Assembly (NCBI GenBank): GCA_021292165.1
Contig: CM037879.1
Span: 119,043,473 to 119,107,472 of the forward strand
Length of the DNA stretch: 64,000 nucleotides
Source of the DNA: Shinisaurus crocodilurus
Taxonomy: Eukaryota; Chordata; Lepidosauria; Squamata; Shinisauridae
Direction: 5' to 3'
Within the stretch, counting starts at the first letter, position 1, and every line of letters starts with the position of its first letter. Below the pieces are notes generated by a model that saw nothing but the letters and a program-made list of their open reading frames with translations, searched no databases and had not been told where the DNA came from. Position numbers and translations under genes: made by a program. Shown here piece after piece: positions 56,912-64,000 of the stretch.

Positions 56912-58005
56912 AGTTTTGAAGTGGGTGTGGAAACTGTCAAAACAGAGGGGGAAAGTGGGGCAGTAAACATGAGTTAAAAATAACAACACAGTAGGATTTA
57001 AAAAGTGGATGGATACTGGTGTGGGAGCCCTCTTCAAGGAATGATCAGAATAGTAGTTGTTTACTTTTTCTTGTAGAAATGCTTTCTCCAAGTAACCGTT
57101 CATTTTTAAATGCATAACTTACTTTCTGAACTGTCAGCCTGATTGTCTGTTGATATCTCGATTTCCCCTCACAGATTTGCCAAGCAACAGATCCTGCTTC
57201 ACCCAATCAAAAAATACACCAAAATCCCATTTGACCAATTCGAGTAAAAGTCTGGGAAGAAGATTCACCTGGTCAGAAAGAGTGTGCCAAAGAGAGAAAG
57301 AAAATAGAGACAGAGAGTACCAGAGAGAGAGGGAGAGGGAAAGAATTCGGCTCTCAAGGGGAAAAACGGTTCCCACTCCTGCTGTAGAAAGTGTAGAAAG
57401 AGAATTTCCCCCATTGTATCTGGACTGATCAGCTGATATATGTATTGGCTTCACTTGCAAGTTGCAACCCAATTCATGTTCATGAAATAGAAAAAGCAAT
57501 TTGTGTTGCATATTGTATGTTATGATAGACACACTATTTCCTTCAAGGATGTTCTACAGGTAGGAAATTGTAATGCATGAACAAAGGGCATTGTTGCTGG
57601 TAAAAACAACTGCTGATGACTGTGAATTAATGTTGTGAACATGGTGGAACTGAGGGGGCAGTATCCAATGCTGACAGTCCACCCGCACTCATCAGGTTGC
57701 ACTAGTAGGAACAACTGCTAGTGCAATGGGGAGCTAGTGCTTGCTACAGCAACTCCAGATATTAGTTCAAACTAGTGTTTCTGGAATGGGACAGGTTCCA
57801 TTTAATTTGTTCCATTCCTGAAACATTAGTTTGGGCTATTTTCTGTTTGCTGTACAAAGCACTAGCATCCTGATGCACTGGTGATAATTCCTGCTAGCGC
57901 AATGGCACATTGAAGACTGCCCCAGATGATGACATTCAAAGCAGCATTAAACAACATTATTCTTGGTGCAATATGAATAATATCTTTTAAATTATTATTG
58001 TATCA
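55426..58005. other. Intergenic with two possible hAT left ends
   Basis: GAACAGGGTTGGGTAATGTG (55571) and GAACAGGGGTGTGCAGCCTG (56672) look like hAT left termini but I could not find matching right ends or duplications. (GT)n(GA)n at 56866-56910; purine-rich GAGA block at 57290-57345. No gene: the frames there are repeat-driven. Confidence 0.4.
56866..56911. repeat. Compound (GT)n(GA)n microsatellite
   Basis: Dinucleotide runs in direct succession. Confidence 0.95.
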
Positions 58006-58070
58006 CCGTCGTCATCATCCTCATCCTCATCCTCATTCTCATCCTCATCATCCTGATGCTGATGTATTGT
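58006..58070. repeat. (CATCCT)n-like microsatellite
   Basis: Imperfect TCATCC/CTCATC hexamers; upstream is a short CACCGTCGTCATCATCC run. Confidence 0.9.
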
Positions 58071-58165
58071 TTATATAGCACCATAGTAGTAGGAATTGCG
58101 TTACAATTTAAAATAAGTCAAAGACAGGTCTCTGTCCCAGGAGCTTACAATCTAAATTTAGGGAG
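58071..58165 (-). mobile_element. LINE/SINE 3' tail, minus strand
   Basis: TTATATAGCACCATAGTAGT, TTGCGTTACAATTTAAAATA, GGTCTCTGTCCCAGGAGCTT, ACAATCTAAA is the inverted end of an old CR1/L3-class element. Confidence 0.5.
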
Positions 58166-59405
58166 GAGTATAAAGAAGAGACAAGGTTAAGAAGTGATGA
58201 ATGCAAGAAAATTTAGTTACATGTATTTTGAATTCTACAGTTGGAGATGAAGACTAAGGGGTTAAGTTAAAGCCTTCACAGGAATCTGGAGATTCTAGCT
58301 GAAATGATAGAGCTATGCCAAGTACACATGGGGTTAACTTAAGCTTCATGCCCTCAGCTTGCTTTCCCCCTTGCTATGAAGTGTGTCTTTTATGTGCAGT
58401 CCTTGCTGATGCAGTGATGAAGTGTCAGGTAGCTGTTTTGTGGTACTTGTGGTACTTGTAGCCTTGTTAGATGAATAAATTTGTAGAGATACACATTTGC
58501 AACACTACTTGGTTCAAAACAAGTAGTTTCATTTTTGGAAATGCAGTAAATTCAGGTGAATTCATGCCTAGCACAACATAGATGCTCTACAAATAATGCA
58601 GGTATCAGCTTTTTGACCCATACCCCAACTGAAATGCAAACCTGCTTCCCCCCCCCCCCATCTCTTTACTTGACAATGCTTTTGGCTCAAGTCAGGCAAT
58701 ATCCCTATTAAAATAATTTTTAAAACTTTCAAAATATGAAACATAACAGCTAATATGTTCTTATTCCTATCCCCAGCCACAAAAGCCTGCTTAAACGTTA
58801 AAATCTGGAATAGATTTTGCTGGACCCTCGGAGCAAAGGAGTTGCAGAGCTAGGAACAGCCGTTACAAACATATTTTTCACCCACCCCACTGCGGAGTAT
58901 GGTTTTGTTGATTGCCACTGTTGTCATAGTTCTAAGGTTGTAAATGCACCACAGTTTTCTTCTGTCAGACTCCTTTAACCAAATATATGTTTGCTTATTA
59001 TATAATGCTATATTTCTTTTCCGGTAGAGCATTTAACAGCTTCATGAAACGCAGAAGCAGAAATTAAACAGGTGCAAGTTTCCAATCATGGATTGTCATG
59101 CCAGGAATAGCTGCACCTATTGAATTTTTGTCATACAGCTGTTAAAAACCCAAAGCCTCTTTCAAGAAGATGGCTACTCTATTTAGATGTGTCAGATGAA
59201 GGTGTGTATGCATGGCGGGTGGGGTGGGGTGGAATGTCTCCATGATATGTAGCTGATAATACTGGATTTGGAACTGGAGACTTGAGTTTAGATCCCAGTT
59301 TGGTCATTGCATTATAGTATATATACTTAAATACTCTTTTAAAATGCCATTTTTGCCAAACATGACACCTGCAGCCTAGAGTGGTACATTTCATTCTACC
59401 ACCAC
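58166..59405. other. Intergenic, no gene seen
   Basis: Poly-C near 58650; otherwise no supported feature. Confidence 0.4.
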
Positions 59406-59409
59406 ATGA

Positions 59410-59600
59410 CTAAGAATGTAAGAGCCATGCTGGATCAGACCAAAGACCTATCTAGTCCAGCATTCTCTTCACACAGTGGCCAACCAGCTGCCTGCGGGAA
59501 GCCCACAAGGAGGACATGAGTGAAATAGCACCCTCCTGCTCATGACCCCCAGCAACTGGTATACAGAGGCATACCGCCTCCAATACTGGAGGTATCGGAC
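59410..59600 (-). mobile_element. CR1 3' end, minus strand
   Basis: TAAGAATGTAAGAGCCATGC, TGGATCAGACCAAAGACCTA, CACAGTGGCCAACCAGCTGC and CCCAGCAACTGGTATACAGA match 47040-47210, the 3' UTR of the CR1 there. 5' truncated at about 59600. Confidence 0.85.
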
Positions 59601-59863
59601 TTTAACACCTCATTCTGCTAAATATGCAAACCCAGAAAAACATGTTGCCTAAGAGAGCTTTTCAAAAATCACTGCACATACTAAAAGAACAGGGAAAGGC
59701 CCGGGCTTCAGAAGTATCTGCAGAGCAGCCATTTGAGCTTCATCATCAATCTGCCTGAGTCATCCCAGCAATGAGCTCAGCCGATGCAGAAAGTAGGGTG
59801 CCTTTGAGCATACCCATCTGCTCAACAGTCTGTCTATCAGTTCAGGAAGGTCATGAACTCCAC

Positions 59864-59871
59864 ACTGAAGT
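59864..59871. repeat. hAT target duplication, left
   Basis: ACTGAAGT, exact match to 60433-60440. Confidence 0.95.
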
Positions 59872-60432
59872 CAGGACGGTGCAGGGCTTTGGCGCCCTAG
59901 GCCAAATTATATTTAGCGCCCCCCCTCTCGTGCCGTGGGGGGGGCTCCGGAGCAAAGCAGCCCTGCTCTGCAACCCCCCCGTGCCGCCGCCGCCGCCACC
60001 ACCACCACCACCACCACCTACCTTCCCCCCCCTGGCTGCTGGCTGCTGCTGCTGCTGCTGCTGCCTCCTCCTCCTCCTCCGACGCTATGGGACCCCCGCG
60101 CTTTTTTTTTTGCCGGGGAAACCAGGGCAACAGGGCTGTTTAAGCCCTGTTGCCCTGGTTCCTCCCACCAAAACAATGCCTGCGGGGCTCCGGAAATGAC
60201 GCGAAGGTAGGTAGGTAGGTGGCTGGCTGGCTGGCTGGCTGGCGGGCGGGCGCACGGGGGGGAGGTGCAGCGGCGGCGGCAGCAGTGGCGGGCGGGCGGG
60301 GAGGCGCGACGGAGGCGGCAGGCGGGGCAGGAGCGCGTCAGCGGCGAGAAAGGAGCGCAACGTTTCTGCGCCCTCTTCCGCCACGCGCCCTAGGCAGCCG
60401 CCTGGGTCTGCCTAGCGGTAGTGCCGGCCCTG
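59872..60432. mobile_element. 561-bp GC-rich hAT-type element
   Basis: Bounded by exact ACTGAAGT duplications (59864-59871, 60433-60440). Left end CAGGACGGTGCAGGGC, right end the complement of CAGGGCCGGCACTACC, giving short imperfect terminal repeats of CAGG-C-GG type. The interior is extremely GC- and CpG-rich with CCG, CCA, CTG, CTC trinucleotide runs (59985-60080), GGTA/GGCT tetramers (60206-60244) and an 18-bp perfect hairpin (60120-60137 with 60143-60160). Three overlapping low-complexity frames (up to 142 codons) cover it; I treat them as chance. Non-autonomous. Confidence 0.93.
60120..60160. repeat. Perfect 18-bp hairpin inside the hAT element
   Basis: AACCAGGGCAACAGGGCT pairs with AGCCCTGTTGCCCTGGTT over the loop GTTTA. 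No mismatch. Confidence 0.97.
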
Positions 60433-60440
60433 ACTGAAGT

Positions 60441-61660
60441 AGCTGCTTCTCTATATGGGATGGTCAAAAAAAGCAATGGTCCTTCATTGTATAGGCTACT
60501 CCTCCTAGGCCCCAAAGCAAAAACTAGGAACATTTCCCCCTCCCACAGTTTAATTCCTGATATACATGAGGCACTTTTTTCCTCTTTAAGCTGGCCCGAT
60601 TTCAATGGCCGGCTCTGTGCCAAAACTTGGTGAACACTTAAAACACTTCCATTGCATATTCATATGACAGAGAATATATTTTAGGCTATGATGCTTCATT
60701 TGATTCGAAGAAGTGGGTCATGCTGCATTGTTTCCTGTATTCCCCTTGCTGGAAGAAAAGAAAACAAAAACACACCAGTCCGATCATTTTCTTTTCTTTT
60801 TGTATTCACTATTATTTAAAATTATCACGATGCAGCTCTGACCCAATCATGAAATCCATGTCACAAGCTTAAGGATTCCTCACTATTATTATGTGTTCTC
60901 TCCCCCACACCCCCAGTTAATGCTGCTTATGCTGGAGTTGGCTGAGAGCAATATTTATTTTTAGAAAAATGATACATTTCAAGCAGCCTTTTTGTTTAAC
61001 AAATGAAAAAAACAGTTGGCAAACTCATTTGAACTTGTCCTGCAAATGAAAATGTGGGCATACATTTTTCAGACAGTTATTTAGAAAACACAGACAGAAA
61101 CCAAATATAAGAAGGCAAAGGGTATTGCAAAGAGAGTCAACAGCACCATCCTATGCATGTTAAATGAAAAGTAAGTCCCATTGTGTTCAGTGGGGTTTAC
61201 TCCCAGGTAAGTCGCACAGGATTGCAGCCTAACTGAGGTTATTTTCAGCCTAGCATTGAGAGATGCAAATATATCAATTTGGTTTAAAATTATCCAATTT
61301 ACAACCCTACACGCTCCATCACTTTTCTTATCTAGTAATGATATTTTAATTAGACTGGATTATTTAAAGAAGGGATACAACAACAAGCAGATGAACAGCA
61401 ACAATGCATCACACCCAGGGAGCATCCACCCACAATTTCCAGAATGGTTAAAGTGGGGCTTTTGTACCTTCCAACTGTTATTCCATTTATAACCCCACAC
61501 TTCTTCCCAGTGCTGGCCCAAGCCATGCTGCCTGACTTAGACAAACAAAGACCACTCCCCTACTGAGACACCCCCCCCTGCAATCAAGCTACCTGCTACC
61601 ATCGCACCCACCTATCTGCCTGCCTGCCCCATTCACCAATCACTCACATCCATCCCCCAC
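60441..61660. other. Intergenic, no gene seen
   Basis: Around 61140-61225 the text (CCATCCTATGCATGTTAAAT, CCCATTGTGTTCAGTGGGGT, TTACTCCCAGGTAAGT) is a fragment of another common reptile repeat. No gene. Confidence 0.4.
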
Positions 61661-61689
61661 CGGAGCAGTTTACCTGGGTCTATGCATGT

Positions 61690-62640
61690 AGACCTGGAGC
61701 TCCACTAGTGGGCTACGGCCAATTTAGATCTATTAGAAAGAGCTCAACATAATTTTTTTGCATAGACTTTTGGCAGTTCCTGTTTCTACAAAACTGGAAT
61801 TAGTTCATGCAGAACTGGGTGTAATGACCATCAAAGCGGAAGCCCTCAGATTAGCCCTCCTTTTTTGGTAAAAATATATATATTTTTAAGCATGTGTCAG
61901 AATTCATCTTGGTGCTATTGGAAGAGATAGGCCAAAACTCATGCAAGCAAAAAAAATGCAATTGGCTGTCATGAGCTTGGGAATTTCTACTTCTTTTTTC
62001 TTAACTCAAGGATATGATAGAGCTAAAGCGATACTGATCCAAAGGCTTAAGGACACCGAGATGCAATCCCAGGTGGCTGGGATTAAGGTTTGTCGATCTA
62101 ACAATTTCTATGCCTCTTTTATTACTTTATAGGTACCCCAAAATACTTGGCAGACCTGCAGAGTATTAAAATGAGGGTAGCCTTTACTCTAGTAAGATTA
62201 AATGTTTTTTCCTCTGGCTGATTGGGTGGGTCAGCTTAAAGGGGTCCCTAAGAAGGATAGAGTATGTGGTTGCAACTCTGTATCAGTTGAAGATATTACT
62301 CATGTACTTTTAGAGTGTTCTATTTATAATGATCTTAGAATTAAATATATTAATCCATTGATAAAACCATTGAAGGGATGGTCATCCTTTGTTGTCTAAT
62401 GTTGACAAATATATATCCTTTAGAACATCTAAATTCCTTCTTAATGTTTTACAGATGTCTACTGTAAAGTTTAAAGGTTGTAAGGAAAATTATTTAATTT
62501 CTGAAGATCTATTAGCAGAGGTGTAACTGTGTATAATGGCAAATTGCTAAGATACAATAAATTTTGGTTGCAGCATGTTCTTAGAAGCATGTAGAGAGAT
62601 AGTAGCACGTCATGCTTCATTTCAGCATGAAGGGAGTTCT
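61690..62640 (+). mobile_element. LINE C-terminal and 3' region, degenerate
   Basis: Plus-strand remnant of the same lineage as 36225-37143. Interpretable pieces: STKLELVHAELGVMTIKAEA (about 61785-61845, corresponding to TEFGLPSLKA), RPKLMQAKKMQLAVMSLG (about 61930), YDRAKAILIQRLKDTEMQSQ (62004 on) and KKDRVCGCNSVSVEDITHVL followed by LEC (62255-62325). Frame changes between pieces. 3' boundary uncertain. Confidence 0.65.
62202..62399 (+). pseudogene. LINE zinc-knuckle segment
   Basis: Short frame carrying C-G-C followed by H-V-L-L-E-C, a C-x-C-x(n)-H-x4-C knuckle typical of the C terminus of LINE ORF2 proteins, with a following IYNDLRIKYI stretch. Cysteine and histidine positions are all intact, unlike the copy at 36549-37097. 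Ends at a stop at 62397-62399. Confidence 0.6.
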
Positions 62641-62888
62641 TGACTATGAAGTGCATTCACAAATGTTATTTCCCATTTGCATTCTGAAGTAGCATATTTT
62701 TCAAGGGGACCCCCCCCCCCCACAGTATCATACCCTTCTGCTAAATGTTTGAATGGGTGACCACAGTCTGCTTGACATTTTAACTTTTATGCTACTTCTG
62801 AAAAATGCTAAAGCTCAGATGTCGACATGTTTCCAAGGGGAGGGAGCTTCACAATTACAGAATGCCACTGAGAAGACCTCTCTGTGGC

Positions 62889-63165
62889 CTGATTTGCACG
62901 TAATGGCAACCCAGAATATGGGTTGACTATAGGTTGTTGTTATGTGCAAACCCTGAACTATGGTTCAAGTATGGGTTATTAACTATGAACAACCCAGAGT
63001 TCACAACCCAACAAAAAACCATGGGTTCTCTTCCTGGGTTGTTTGTGGTTAACAACCCATAGTTAAACCATACTGCAGGGTTCGCATGTAACGACAACCC
63101 ACGATTCAACGACAACCCATACTCTACCCATACTCTAAGTTGTGATTATGTACAAACCAGGCCTG
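62889..63165. repeat. AACCCA-type palindromic element with terminal inverted repeats
   Basis: Left end GGCCTGATTTGCACGTAAT and right end ATTATGTACAAACCAGGCC are inverted repeats with about four mismatches. Inside are CAACCCAGAATATGGGTTGA, AACAACCCAGAGTTCACAAC, CCATGGGTTCTCTTCCTGGG and AACGACAACCCACGATTCAA. No coding capacity. Confidence 0.7.
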
Positions 63166-64000
63166 TATCTTTGTTGTCTGGAATTGGCACATGGACGAAA
63201 TAGTCAGGAAGGTTTTCAGTTAGTTTTAAAGGTTTTCAGCAGAGGTATGGGGAGGATCATTGTCATGGGAAGAAGGCACAATGTAGTGGAAAGTATATGG
63301 ACTTCAGTGGTGTAGTGGTCACTTTCAAAGTACAGGAGCTCATCAAGACAGCTCCTGTAGGCACATCCACAAAGGAGATTCCACAGTCATGCCCCTGGGA
63401 TATCTTTCTTTCTTTGCTTAAAAATTCTATCATAATACTTAGACATCCAAAACAAACAAGCCATTAATTGAATTTCACAATTCTTTTTATGGGTCATGGC
63501 TGCAATCCTCTGCATAGTTACCTTAGACTGAGCTCCATTGAACTCAGTGATAATTACTTCTGACTGCATAAGTTCAACTTGTAAAACACATGGCACTTCA
63601 ACAAAATATCTTCAGCCAGCTGAAATGAAACCATTTGTCTTTAATTAAAAATGCAAACACATGTTATCATTCAAAATGCTAGCATGAGGCAGAAACCCCA
63701 TAAAAGAAAAGGAAAGAATTATTCAGCCTCTGCTTGATAATTTCCCTCATTTTCTGACTTCCTTTATGCTAACCTGTCCTGTCACAAACAATAATAAAAC
63801 TTGAAAGCCTCATTATCGCCTCATTTACTTCCCCAAGTAAGGAAGGTCCATCAATTACCCTGCTCCGACAGATGATGTCATCCCTTCCTGAAACTGTGCT
63901 CCCCCTCCACTACACCACTGATGGAGTATTAATTGCAAATGCAGCTGTGTCCACTTTTTGTGTGATGCTCTCAACCAAAACACATAATTACAAAAATATC
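63166..64000. other. Intergenic to the window end, no gene seen
   Basis: No repeat or gene recognised. Confidence 0.4.

Noticed and set aside
59771..60210. Proline/alanine-rich protein of 142 codons
   Set aside because: The frame crosses the transposon boundary at 59872 and consists of trinucleotide repeats in a hAT element.
1..64000. CRISPR array, operon or phage-like system
   Set aside because: No regularly spaced direct repeats with unique spacers; the repeat content is that of a vertebrate genome.

Overview
The window looks like nuclear DNA of a squamate reptile (lizard or snake). There is no compact coding, no operons and no phage or plasmid features. The bulk is AT-leaning intergenic or intronic DNA packed with sauropsid-type repeats: CR1, L2 and Ingi/Vingi-like LINEs, tRNA-derived and 5S rRNA-derived SINEs, MIR-like SINEs, and many short hAT and pogo/Tc1-type elements. 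I recognise no complete host protein-coding gene; almost every open frame longer than about 100 codons is a retrotransposon remnant or chance.

Layout. 1-1366: 3' half of an Ingi/Vingi-like LINE cut by the window edge. 1.4-18 kb: intergenic DNA with a pogo/Tc1-like MITE (3350-3601), a GC-rich LTR-like unit (about 6375-7010), LINE and SINE tails and an isolated 45-bp palindrome (14531-14575). 18.2-19.1 kb: L2 LINE on the minus strand, split by a 127-bp hAT MITE. 19-25.6 kb: mostly unassigned DNA. 25.65-27.25 kb: the only CpG island, the best candidate for a host promoter; a minus-strand splice donor lies in it at 26013/26014. 30.3-34.9 kb: a hAT MITE, a MIR-like SINE, then an essentially full-length Ingi/Vingi-like LINE (30883-34857) whose 5' end can be folded as an HDV-like self-cleaving ribozyme. 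36.1-38.3 kb: L2 LINE interrupted by another LINE flanked by a 70-bp target duplication. 39.6-39.9 kb: tRNA SINE carrying a 5S-derived SINE inside it. 47.0-49.1 kb: CR1 LINE containing three later insertions (two hAT elements with 8-bp duplications and a 5S SINE). 51.2-52.1 kb: 921-bp hAT-type element. 52.4-53.05 kb: a fold-back made of three differently oriented pieces of the Ingi/Vingi LINE 3' end. 59.87-60.43 kb: 561-bp extremely GC-rich hAT-type element. 61.7-62.6 kb: another LINE C-terminal fragment.

How the parts relate. The window records layered transposition. Old L2, CR1 and MIR copies are targets; hAT elements and SINEs sit inside them with readable target duplications; the Ingi/Vingi LINE is the youngest autonomous family (two copies about 98% alike by eye). 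SINEs share 3' tails with CR1, consistent with mobilisation by CR1 machinery. Nothing here can be tied to a host pathway, and all assignments come from reading the sequence without a database search.
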